5,729 bases of DNA from NCBI GenBank assembly GCA_944391365.1, contig CALXTH010000039.1, positions 1-5,729 on the forward strand, read 5' to 3'. Below, one piece after another: positions 1 to 5,276 of this stretch. A program made the position numbers and the translations under genes. The DNA is from an uncultured Alphaproteobacteria bacterium (GTDB lineage Bacteria; Pseudomonadota; Alphaproteobacteria; RF32; CAG-239). Positions within the stretch are counted from its first letter, which is position 1. The number at the start of each line of letters is the position of its first letter. The notes beneath the pieces are model-generated. The model did no database searches. It saw nothing but the letters and a program-made list of their open reading frames with translations, and was not told the DNA's origin.

Positions 1-911
1 CGAACGTATATTTTACCCGGTTTATCATAAGATTGCACCCAATAATCACCTGAAGGAGTCGGAGCGAATATCCAAGCGTGAGATCTGCTATATTCCGATG
101 AAGTCCACATATACTCATTCGGAGTAAAAGCTTGGTTTCCTATTTCTTTACCTCCAGCCGTTTTGAGGCCGATATTAACTTTGTTATATGTTGCCTTATC
201 CGTTAAAAAATTTAACAAACCGGCGGAAGGCAAACACCAACGATATTGAACCATCATTCCCGAAGGTTTATATTCAGCCGCAATCCATGCCGCAGGAAAC
301 CGCGATTTGGAACCTCTGGCCATTATAATATCTGTATTAGTACAACTGTCTTGAATATCATCGGGTGTAGAAGTGTAATTATTCAATTCCGGTATATCCG
401 TATCATAAACACTCCAAGCTGTATTTTCTGCAATAGGCTCAGTTGTAATAATCCACCCGCCTCCGGAACCATCAGAATAAATGACAACACCTAATAAGGT
501 CTTATTTGAAAGCTTGCTGTTAGAACATGTTCCATCGTTATAATATAAAGCTCCCACATCACAAGCAGAAAGAACGGAAGTACAGCCACCGCCTTTCCAC
601 TCATAGCCATCAGCACATTGACACATCATATATTTTCCGTCACAGGGTTGTCCAATACTCCCAATATAACCGGTTCCGGAACAGGAATATTTGAAATCTA
701 ATTTATCACAGGCGATTTTCATACATTCCTCTTCATTTGCGCCCAGACATGCCCATTTGTTCCCGAATGGGCATTTGACACCTTTACCGCCGTTACAAGT
801 TGTTTCAGTGTAGCCCAAAGTCGCACAATCCTGCGTTGCCACACATTGAGCATAAGATAAAGTCGAAATAAAGGACAGAGAAGTCCCTAAAAGTAAAAAT
901 TTAATTTTCAT
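1..911 (-). CDS. Secreted Cys-rich protein with DUF1566/Lcl-C-like C-terminal domain (3' end cut by window)
   Basis: The frame is open for 303 codons from the ATG at 911 and runs off the window start, so the C-terminus is missing. Residues 1-21 form a type I signal peptide: Lys2 and Lys4, a hydrophobic core, then SYA before Gln22. There is no lipobox at Cys23, so export to the periplasm or surface is expected. Residues 23-129 hold 14 cysteines (23, 29, 39, 47, 55, 63, 68, 77, 90, 97, 99, 110, 117, 129), suggesting a disulfide-rich region. From about 118 the protein resembles the DUF1566/Lcl C-terminal family: YYNDGTCSNS, then RWCLPSAGLLNFL at 224-236 (family WRLPT..EL style), then WTSSEYSRSHAWIF at 269-282. 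In this family the chain usually ends soon after this point, so probably only a short tail is lost. The start is supported by AGAGGTG four bases upstream (916-922) and a strong promoter. Function is unknown; adhesin or surface-coat roles are only guesses. Confidence 0.8.
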   Translation of the reverse strand, partial: MKIKFLLLGTSLSFISTLSYAQCVATQDCATLGYTETTCNGGKGVKCPFGNKWACLGANEEECMKIACDKLDFKYSCSGTGYIGSIGQPCDGKYMMCQCADGYEWKGGGCTSVLSACDVGALYYNDGTCSNSKLSNKTLLGVVIYSDGSGGGWIITTEPIAENTAWSVYDTDIPELNNYTSTPDDIQDSCTNTDIIMARGSKSRFPAAWIAAEYKPSGMMVQYRWCLPSAGLLNFLTDKATYNKVNIGLKTAGGKEIGNQAFTPNEYMWTSSEYSRSHAWIFAPTPSGDYWVQSYDKPGKIYV

Positions 912-949
912 GACACACCTCTTTAATGATACAGTTTCATACAAAGACA

Positions 950-978
950 AGTATATCATAATTAAATTTTATTGTAAA
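950..978 (-). promoter_or_regulatory. Sigma70-type promoter of the secreted Cys-rich gene
   Basis: On the minus strand TTTACA (973-978) and TATACT (950-955) are separated by exactly 17 bases in a very AT-rich stretch. Each hexamer differs from consensus at one position. Transcription would begin near 943, giving a leader of about 30 nt that contains the AGAGGTG ribosome site. It lies just downstream of a terminator for upstream transcripts, so the gene appears to be an independent unit. Confidence 0.75.
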
Positions 979-1015
979 TTATAAATTAAAAATAAAAACT
1001 GAAATTTTGACAAAT

Positions 1016-1044
1016 AAAAAATCCCGTGTTCTTAAGACACAGGA
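1016..1044 (-). terminator. Rho-independent terminator, minus strand
   Basis: Read on the minus strand, an 8-bp stem TCCTGTGT/ACACGGGA (1037-1044 with 1022-1029, one G-U pair in RNA) closes a 7-nt loop CTTAAGA and is followed directly by six T's (1016-1021), then ATTTG. It would stop transcripts arriving from the cyclophilin gene about 310 nt upstream and insulate the promoter at 950-978. On the plus strand the hairpin has no T tract, so it acts in one direction only. Confidence 0.75.
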
Positions 1045-1069
1045 CATTCAACAGCAAAGCGACCGGGTG

Positions 1070-1084
1070 AAGCTGCGCCAGCTT
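1070..1084. repeat. Short perfect hairpin AAGCTG-CGC-CAGCTT
   Basis: A perfect 6-bp stem with a 3-nt loop lies between the terminator and the first palindrome module. There is no T tract on either side, so it is not a terminator. It may be chance or the edge of the repeat block. Confidence 0.4.
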
Positions 1085-1094
1085 GCAACAGCGT

Positions 1095-1132
1095 TCCTCC
1101 CCTTAATTCCTTTAAGGGGAGGACAGGAAGGG
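1095..1132. repeat. Palindrome/G-tract module 1
   Basis: A perfect 12-bp inverted repeat, TCCTCCCCTTAA (1095-1106) and TTAAGGGGAGGA (1112-1123), encloses the 5-nt loop TTCCT. It continues into more G tracts on the plus strand up to 1132 (runs of 4, 2, 2 and 3 G within 1116-1132). The right half aligns with module 2: TTTAAGGGGAGG against TTTAGGGAGGG, then ACAGGAAGGG against CTGGGGAGGG. It looks like a dispersed palindromic repeat unit; copies elsewhere in the genome cannot be seen here. Confidence 0.7.
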
Positions 1133-1156
1133 TTTATAAAAAAATATCTATATTCT

Positions 1157-1193
1157 CCCTCCCTGTTGTTTAGGGAGGGCTGGGGAGGGTGAG
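1157..1193. repeat. Palindrome/G-tract module 2 with G-quadruplex motif
   Basis: CCCTCCCT (1157-1164) and AGGGAGGG (1172-1179) form a perfect 8-bp stem with a 7-nt loop. The plus strand from 1173 to 1189 reads GGGAGGGCTGGGGAGGG, which is four runs of at least three G with linkers of 1, 2 and 1 bases, the canonical three-tetrad quadruplex pattern. The hairpin and the quadruplex share the same G runs and would compete. It is a diverged tandem copy of module 1, with an AT-rich linker of about 24 bases between them. Confidence 0.7.
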
Positions 1194-1245
1194 AGATTCA
1201 CAAGCATATTAAACAAATCACACCCAACCAGTTCGCCTCTAAATC

Positions 1246-1266
1246 TTCAGGGGAGGAACCCCTGAA
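1246..1266. repeat. Perfect hairpin TTCAGGGG-AGGAA-CCCCTGAA
   Basis: This is an 8-bp perfect stem with a 5-nt loop. It contains AGGGGAGGA (1249-1257), the same nine bases found in module 1 at 1115-1123. Its loop AGGAA is the exact reverse complement of the TTCCT loop of module 1. No T tract follows on either strand, so it is not a classical terminator. Confidence 0.55.
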
Positions 1267-1309
1267 CACTCCACCAACTCTATCTAAGCATCGCGCCTTC
1301 AAGCCCCAA

Positions 1310-1351
1310 CCCATCTACCGCCAACCGATGGGATCGACCTGCCTCAGGTCG
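1310..1351. repeat. Two tandem hairpins just after the cyclophilin stop codon
   Basis: CCCATC (1310-1315) pairs with GATGGG (1327-1332). Three bases on, CGACCTG (1335-1341) pairs with CAGGTCG (1345-1351) around a 3-nt loop. In the minus-strand transcript the second hairpin starts 4 nt after the cyclophilin stop codon. Neither is followed by a U tract, so they may stabilise the mRNA 3' end or belong to the repeat block rather than terminate. The minus strand across 1304-1326 also has five short G runs (2 to 4 G). Confidence 0.5.
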
Positions 1352-1355
1352 CGGC

Positions 1356-2000
1356 CTAAATATCGGCAATAATCTGCATGCTGATTATTTCATCCGGATT
1401 GGAGACGGCACCATTAGGCCCATCACCTTTTTTGATATTGTCAACATATTCCATACCGGAAGTAACTTCCCCCCATACGGTATATTGACCATTCAACCAG
1501 TCACAGTCGCCAAAACAAATAAAAAACTGACTGTCGGCCGAGTCCGGCATCATCGAACGAGCCATGGAAACCGTTCCCCGTTTATGCGGCCGAGTGTTAA
1601 ACTCGGCTTTCAGCTTTTTGCCGGAACCGCCGGTTCCCGTTCCGTAAGGGCAGCCGGTCTGCGCCATAAATCCCTCAATAACCCGGTGGAATTTAAGCCC
1701 GTTGTAAAACCCCGCGCGAACCAGCTCTTTAATCCGGGCAACATGATTCGGCGCCGAGTCCGGAAACATCTCAATGACGACATCCCCATCCTTGAGCTTC
1801 AACAAAATCGCATTCTCTTTATCTTTAACCTGATACGAATGTTTGATTTTCTTAGACCGGGAGGCGCTGACCCCGAGCTTTTTTGTCTCGGCAGGCTTTA
1901 GCCCTTTGGTCTCGCTTTTGCCCAAAGATTTTGTTTCGGATTTTGCCAATTTGGGCGTTTTTTCCTTAACCTGAGAGGCTGACTTCTTTACCGCTTTCAT
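1356..2000 (-). CDS. ppiB: Cyclophilin-type peptidyl-prolyl cis-trans isomerase with Lys-rich repeat tail
   Basis: The 214-residue product is a cyclophilin, an enzyme that interconverts cis and trans peptide bonds before proline. The catalytic domain runs from about 60 to 214. The family signature fits at 99-116, with Arg106, Phe111, Met112 and Gln114 at the positions of human cyclophilin A Arg55, Phe60, Met61 and Gln63. Ala147, Phe160 and Trp168 match Ala101, Phe113 and Trp121; Tyr173 replaces His126. There is no signal peptide, so it should act in the cytosol. Residues 1-57 are an unusual basic extension with three 8-residue repeats at 21-44 (SETKSLGK, SETKGLKP, AETKKLGV); usual bacterial PpiB proteins are about 160-190 residues and lack it. 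The ATG at 2000 has AGAAAGG 8 nt upstream (2009-2015). The gene lies 76 nt after the ATP-grasp gene with no terminator between; a TATATT at 2038-2043 could be a -10 box but its -35 is poor, so read-through is likely. Confidence 0.9.
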   Translation of the reverse strand: MKAVKKSASQVKEKTPKLAKSETKSLGKSETKGLKPAETKKLGVSASRSKKIKHSYQVKDKENAILLKLKDGDVVIEMFPDSAPNHVARIKELVRAGFYNGLKFHRVIEGFMAQTGCPYGTGTGGSGKKLKAEFNTRPHKRGTVSMARSMMPDSADSQFFICFGDCDWLNGQYTVWGEVTSGMEYVDNIKKGDGPNGAVSNPDEIISMQIIADI

Positions 2001-2076
2001 ATTCTTAACCTTTCTTGTTAAATCTCTGACTAAGAATAATATAGGCGCCGCAAATTAAAATTGCACTAACAAAAGG

Positions 2077-3039
2077 TTATTTTTTTCTTCCGTTTAAAAT
2101 AAAATCAACCCGCTCTTCCGGAGAAAGCTTTTTGGGATAATACTTGTCAACTCTTTTCAAAACCTTATACAAACCGAGGCCGTTGGCAATTTGCACCGCT
2201 AATCCCGGACGCGCATTCAGTTCAAGCATCATTGGTCCTTTATTAGCATCAAGAACAATATCCGCCCCGAGATACCCCAGTCCGGTCATTTCATAAGCCT
2301 TGGCGCCGATAAGCAAATGCTCCCGCCAGAACGGTACTTCGATTTTGGAAAGATCGGCACCGGTGTCGGGATGATGGGTAATGGGTTTGTTTCGCATAAC
2401 TGCTTTGAGCGTTTTGCCGGTTTTGATATCCAACCCCACCCCGACGGCGCCCTGGTGAAGATTGGCCCGCCCGCCGGAAGCAGCGGTGGCCAGCCGGGTC
2501 ATTGCCATAACCGGATATCCTTTGTAAACAATCAGGCGCACATCAGGAATGCCCTGATAGCTGTAATCATCAAAAATATGGCTGAAATTGACCATCTCCT
2601 CAATAACGGCCGTATCATACTGTCCGCCCAGACTATAAAGCCCGCTCAGCGTATTGGAAATATGCTGGTAAATATCTTTATAAGCCAGCCTGCGCCCGGA
2701 CGGGGTTGTGAAACCGGTCTCATCATGCGCGGTAATAACCAGCACACCTTTTCCGCCGCTGCCATGTGCCGGTTTAATGACAAAAGAATTCCAGCCCTTG
2801 ATAATATTTTCAAAATTTGCCGCCTCGTGCTGAAATTCAATCTTGCCGATGAGCCTCGGCGTTGTAATCCCGAACTTCTGCGCCAGATTTTTAGTTTGAA
2901 CCTTGTCATCCACTAAGGGAAAAAGCCGCCGGCGATTGAATTTTGAAATAATTTTAAAATTCCGGTTGTTCATTCCCATAATACCGGCTTCACGCAGCTT
3001 AGCCGGCGAGGCAAAATATTTAGACAGCCACTTAAACAT
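2077..3039 (-). CDS. ATP-grasp alpha-L-glutamate-ligase-like protein (RimK-related)
   Basis: The 320-residue product belongs to the ATP-grasp alpha-L-glutamate-ligase-like family, related to RimK-type enzymes that use ATP to join an amino acid to a carboxyl group. With the ATG at 3039 as residue 1, visible landmarks are: the N-terminal family motif GMNNRN (22-27) and RRLFPLVDDK (37-46); the nucleotide-binding segment VIKPAHGSGGKG (87-98) with Lys89; an acidic pair in VIEEM (145-149); DVRLIVYKGYPVMAM (166-180); SGGRANLHQGAVGVG (188-202); and the metal-binding end MLELNARPG (271-279) with Glu273 and Asn275. All expected catalytic elements are present and the length is typical. No signal or membrane segment is seen, so it is cytosolic. 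A TTG at 3042 is in frame, but GGAGG at 3045-3049 sits 5 nt before the ATG and only 2 nt before the TTG, so the ATG is chosen. It starts 11 nt after the transglutaminase-like gene, in the same operon. The acceptor substrate is unknown. Confidence 0.88.
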   Translation of the reverse strand: MFKWLSKYFASPAKLREAGIMGMNNRNFKIISKFNRRRLFPLVDDKVQTKNLAQKFGITTPRLIGKIEFQHEAANFENIIKGWNSFVIKPAHGSGGKGVLVITAHDETGFTTPSGRRLAYKDIYQHISNTLSGLYSLGGQYDTAVIEEMVNFSHIFDDYSYQGIPDVRLIVYKGYPVMAMTRLATAASGGRANLHQGAVGVGLDIKTGKTLKAVMRNKPITHHPDTGADLSKIEVPFWREHLLIGAKAYEMTGLGYLGADIVLDANKGPMMLELNARPGLAVQIANGLGLYKVLKRVDKYYPKKLSPEERVDFILNGRKK

Positions 3040-3044
3040 CAACG

Positions 3045-3049
3045 CCTCC
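3045..3049 (-). promoter_or_regulatory. Ribosome binding site deciding the start of the ATP-grasp gene
   Basis: A perfect GGAGG lies wholly inside the 11-nt gap between the two genes. Its spacing is 5 nt to the ATG at 3039 and 2 nt to the in-frame TTG at 3042, which favours the ATG. It is the strongest ribosome site of the operon. Confidence 0.75.
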
Positions 3050-3050
3050 G

Positions 3051-4583
3051 TTATTTGACCAGCGGCCGAAAACGCTTGAGCTCCGTCAAACGGTAGCCGG
3101 TATAGGTTCCGAGCAGCATAACCAGGAACAAAATAACCAGATTCAGTTCATTAAAGGCAAACATAATGTAGCGAATGGTTTCATTGCAAATGACGGCATA
3201 AGTCGCCAATGCGGCAATAACACTGAAAATAATCTGGCGGCAGGAATTAAACGCACCTTCTTCTTCCCAGGTAATGGAAGCGCGCTCAATAATCCAGGCC
3301 ATGATGATAATCGGGAAAAATGCAGCCGATGAACCAATAGATGAACTGAAACGATAACCAAAGACCGTCATAAACTGAATAATCAGAATCACACAGATAA
3401 CCACTGCTGAAATCCGCGGAACCAGCAAAAGATTAAGCCGCGTGAACAAAGCCCGGATAAGCAGGCCGACGGTCATGATAATGGCAAAGCAGATAATCCC
3501 CGGAATGAGTCCGGTCTTGACCAGAGCCATGGCCAGCAGCATTGGCGTAAAAGTCCCCATGGTTGACAGGCCGATAAAATTACGGATGACGGCAATAATC
3601 AAAATCGCCAGAGGAAAGATCATCAGCCATTTCAGGCTGTTCTGCTGATCAACCGGCAGGTTGTAAATTGAAGAGTCAAACACATCTTTTTCATTGGCCA
3701 GTTTGGCTCTTTTTCCAGCCAGACTGAAAGATGTCGTAACCGATTTCAAAACCGAGAATTTGACAACGGAACCAGAGCCACCTTCCAAATCAAGCAGAGA
3801 ATTTCCGCCGCGTTGGATAATAATAAAGTCTTTGGGCAGGCCGATTTGTCCGGTTGACAAATCATACAGTTTCCACCGCCCGTCAATATAAGCCTCCAGC
3901 ATCAAATCCGGCTCAAAAGATTGTTTGTTTTCAGCCAGTTTGATACCGCGCGCCAAACGGGACGGAACCTTTTTGTAGGCCAAAAGCGAAGAAATAATCT
4001 CGGCTGTTGCTTTCGGCGTTTTTTTCAGCGGCATAAAAGCAACGACGGTCGGTTCCGGCGGAATCTGATTGAACAACCGGATAATCTGCTGCGGCAGATC
4101 ACCGGGCTGCTTTTGTGCCAGAAACAGAATTTCATCAGCCACGGCTTTTTGCTTTTCGTCAAAAAACGGAGCTTCTGGAGCCGGAGGAGTCGGCGCTTCA
4201 ACCTTTCCTTTGGCGCCTTCATTGTCAAACAGGAGAATACGGTAATAAACATTCTGAATACCTTCTCTCGGAGCCGAAGTTAAAATTAGGCGTCCGTCCT
4301 CCAGTGATGACTGATATCCCGGTGCGACAATATCCTGATCCAGAACTTTATATTCATTGCTTGATTTCGGTGTCGCCAGTGAGATTTTAATCGGATTCCC
4401 GTCGGCTTCAAACGACACGTCCGCTTCCACGGTCCAGACATTGGCTCTGGTCTTCGGCGCCAGGGAAAAGCCCCAGTAATTGATTTTATAATACATGCTG
4501 TATCCGGCATATCCCAAAGAAATCAACAAAAAAATCGTCAGAATAAACCTGATGGTGACCAGTCTTTTTAATCTGTATAACAT
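3051..4583 (-). CDS. Inactive transglutaminase fused to seven transmembrane helices
   Basis: The 510-residue product matches the 7TM inactive-transglutaminase family. Residues 11-29 form an N-terminal membrane anchor. A periplasmic part follows (about 35-317), with a Pro-rich linker at 130-139 and a transglutaminase-like fold near 165-255 (KVPSRLARGIKL at 205-216, EAYIDGRWKLYDLSTG at 230-245). The usual catalytic Cys region reads KATAEIISSLL and the His-containing region DLMLEAY, so the Cys and His are absent, while Asp241 aligns with the third triad residue. Seven hydrophobic helices follow at about 318-335, 341-355, 357-376, 386-407, 418-433, 450-466 and 480-497. Family-type motifs are GTFTPMLLAMA (343-353) and AFFPIIIMAWIIERASI (420-436). 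Eight helices with a basic C-tail (LKRFRPLVK) place both ends in the cytoplasm. It starts 21 nt after the protease gene, with AGG 6 nt before the ATG. A role in handling or exporting the ligase product is inferred. Confidence 0.87.
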   Translation of the reverse strand: MLYRLKRLVTIRFILTIFLLISLGYAGYSMYYKINYWGFSLAPKTRANVWTVEADVSFEADGNPIKISLATPKSSNEYKVLDQDIVAPGYQSSLEDGRLILTSAPREGIQNVYYRILLFDNEGAKGKVEAPTPPAPEAPFFDEKQKAVADEILFLAQKQPGDLPQQIIRLFNQIPPEPTVVAFMPLKKTPKATAEIISSLLAYKKVPSRLARGIKLAENKQSFEPDLMLEAYIDGRWKLYDLSTGQIGLPKDFIIIQRGGNSLLDLEGGSGSVVKFSVLKSVTTSFSLAGKRAKLANEKDVFDSSIYNLPVDQQNSLKWLMIFPLAILIIAVIRNFIGLSTMGTFTPMLLAMALVKTGLIPGIICFAIIMTVGLLIRALFTRLNLLLVPRISAVVICVILIIQFMTVFGYRFSSSIGSSAAFFPIIIMAWIIERASITWEEEGAFNSCRQIIFSVIAALATYAVICNETIRYIMFAFNELNLVILFLVMLLGTYTGYRLTELKRFRPLVK

Positions 4584-4604
4584 TTCCTGCCTGCTGATAT
4601 GTAT

Positions 4605-5144
4605 TTAGTTTAAAGTATTAGACAATGCCGTGTCGACAATTGCTCTTCCGGTCAGAATATTGCGCCCGACCAGCACCTGATAAGTAAATTTATCCCGCTG
4701 CGCCAGTGTAAACTGGACATTTGACATCATAACCGAACCTATTTTAATATTCATATCCACGACATAGCGTTTTTCATGCTCGTTGATACGGACAATTTCC
4801 GTTACTTTTCTGACCGGTTTTTCAAAATGATATTTCTCGCCGTTGGTTCGGTTGATAACCTCGAATGATACCCATTTTTCGCCGTCGCGCTCAAACGGCT
4901 TGATATTGTCGGCATCAATGGACGAAGTCTCGGCACCCGTATCGATTCTCGCTGCAATCGGAGATTTCATCGGCAGGATATAAACCGGCTCGACTTGTCC
5001 GATAATACCCAGAGCATGTTTCTTGATCGGCTTTTTGACTTCCACGGCCGGTACGATTTCCGGCATCTGTTTGGGCTGATGTGACTGGCAGGCGCTTAAA
5101 AGCAAAGCCAGAGGTAAAATAGAAAAAAGAAAAATCAATTTCAT
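4605..5144 (-). CDS. Retropepsin-like aspartic protease lipoprotein (RimB/'ATP-dependent Zn protease' family)
   Basis: The 179-residue product resembles the family once called putative ATP-dependent Zn protease (COG4067/PF05618) and now viewed as retropepsin-like aspartic peptidases related to RimB. Residues 1-18 are a lipoprotein signal ending in the lipobox LSAC, with Cys19 lipidated, so the enzyme should sit in the envelope facing the periplasm. A linker (20-45) leads to the protease domain (about 46-170). The catalytic motif is RIDTGAETSSIDA (66-78) with Asp68, and the second conserved element is VLVGRNIL (157-164). Only one DTG motif exists, so an active enzyme would have to be a dimer, as in retropepsins. 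An in-frame TTG at 5165 would add seven residues but has no ribosome site; the ATG at 5144 gives a textbook lipoprotein signal, with a weak AAGAAG upstream. It is the first gene of the operon. It probably cleaves the modification or peptide made by the ligase, which is inference. Confidence 0.87.
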   Translation of the reverse strand: MKLIFLFSILPLALLLSACQSHQPKQMPEIVPAVEVKKPIKKHALGIIGQVEPVYILPMKSPIAARIDTGAETSSIDADNIKPFERDGEKWVSFEVINRTNGEKYHFEKPVRKVTEIVRINEHEKRYVVDMNIKIGSVMMSNVQFTLAQRDKFTYQVLVGRNILTGRAIVDTALSNTLN

Positions 5145-5186
5145 GGTCTTATTCTTCTTAATCAAATTTTAAACAAGTTTAGCTTA

Positions 5187-5239
5187 TTTACAATCAAAAT
5201 CACAAAAAAGTAAAGTCAAATTTGGATGCTCTGTATAAA
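5187..5239. promoter_or_regulatory. Divergent promoter region (low certainty)
   Basis: The 132-bp AT-rich gap between the protease operon and the plus-strand gene must drive both ways. On the plus strand TTTACA (5187-5192) and TAAAGT (5211-5216) are 18 bases apart, and a separate TATAAA lies at 5234-5239 without a good -35. On the minus strand TTGACT (5214-5219) or TTTACT (5209-5214) are possible -35 boxes, the latter 16 bases from TGTAAA (5187-5192). The candidate boxes overlap face to face. None is strong, and no operator palindrome was seen. Confidence 0.35.
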
Positions 5240-5263
5240 ACGGTGAGCGGTTGTCAGGTTATG

Positions 5264-5269
5264 AAAGGA
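5264..5269 (+). promoter_or_regulatory. Ribosome binding site supporting a GTG start
   Basis: AAAGGA lies 7 nt before the GTG at 5277. The long frame has no ATG until codon 35, which has no comparable site just upstream, so this site decides the start. Confidence 0.65.
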
Positions 5270-5276
5270 AAGAAAA

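Larger units (their letters stand above)
1045..1355. other. Gene-free, repeat-rich spacer between the cyclophilin gene and the terminator
   Basis: No convincing gene is visible in these 311 bases on either strand. Short open frames here are low-complexity and lack a ribosome site. The stretch is instead packed with hairpins and G/C-tract repeats: a small stem at 1070-1084, palindromes at 1095-1123 and 1157-1179, and hairpins at 1246-1266, 1310-1332 and 1335-1351. The motif GGGGAGG occurs at 1116-1122, 1183-1189 (shifted inside a longer run) and 1250-1256, suggesting related repeat units. If the cyclophilin transcript runs to the terminator, all of this is its 3' untranslated region. A processed small RNA is possible but no promoter of its own was found. 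Confidence 0.6.

Noticed and set aside
1007..1012. Perfect TTGACA on the plus strand as a promoter -35
   Set aside because: No acceptable -10 lies 16-18 bases downstream (the region reads TTCTTAAG inside the terminator stem) and no plus-strand gene follows.
1007..1192. Plus-strand 61-codon frame starting at TTG in the spacer
   Set aside because: It has no ribosome site, spans the terminator and the palindromic repeats, and the translation is low-complexity, so it is not a credible gene.
1335..1351. Rho-independent terminator directly after the cyclophilin gene
   Set aside because: The stem is good but is followed on the minus strand by ATCCCATCGG rather than a T tract.
1045..1355. CRISPR array or tRNA in the repeat-rich spacer
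   Set aside because: The repeats are diverged palindromes without regular direct-repeat/spacer periodicity, and no cloverleaf or T-loop sequence is visible.
1485..1901. 138-codon plus-strand frame opposite the cyclophilin gene
   Set aside because: It is a shadow of the cyclophilin, whose full family signature is on the minus strand.
2317..2916. 199-codon plus-strand frame opposite the ATP-grasp gene
   Set aside because: It lies entirely inside a gene with clear ATP-grasp motifs on the other strand and its translation shows no domain-like pattern; it is a shadow frame.
5145..5165. Seven-residue N-terminal extension of the protease from the TTG at 5165
   Set aside because: There is no ribosome site for the TTG, and the ATG at 5144 gives a standard lipoprotein signal peptide.
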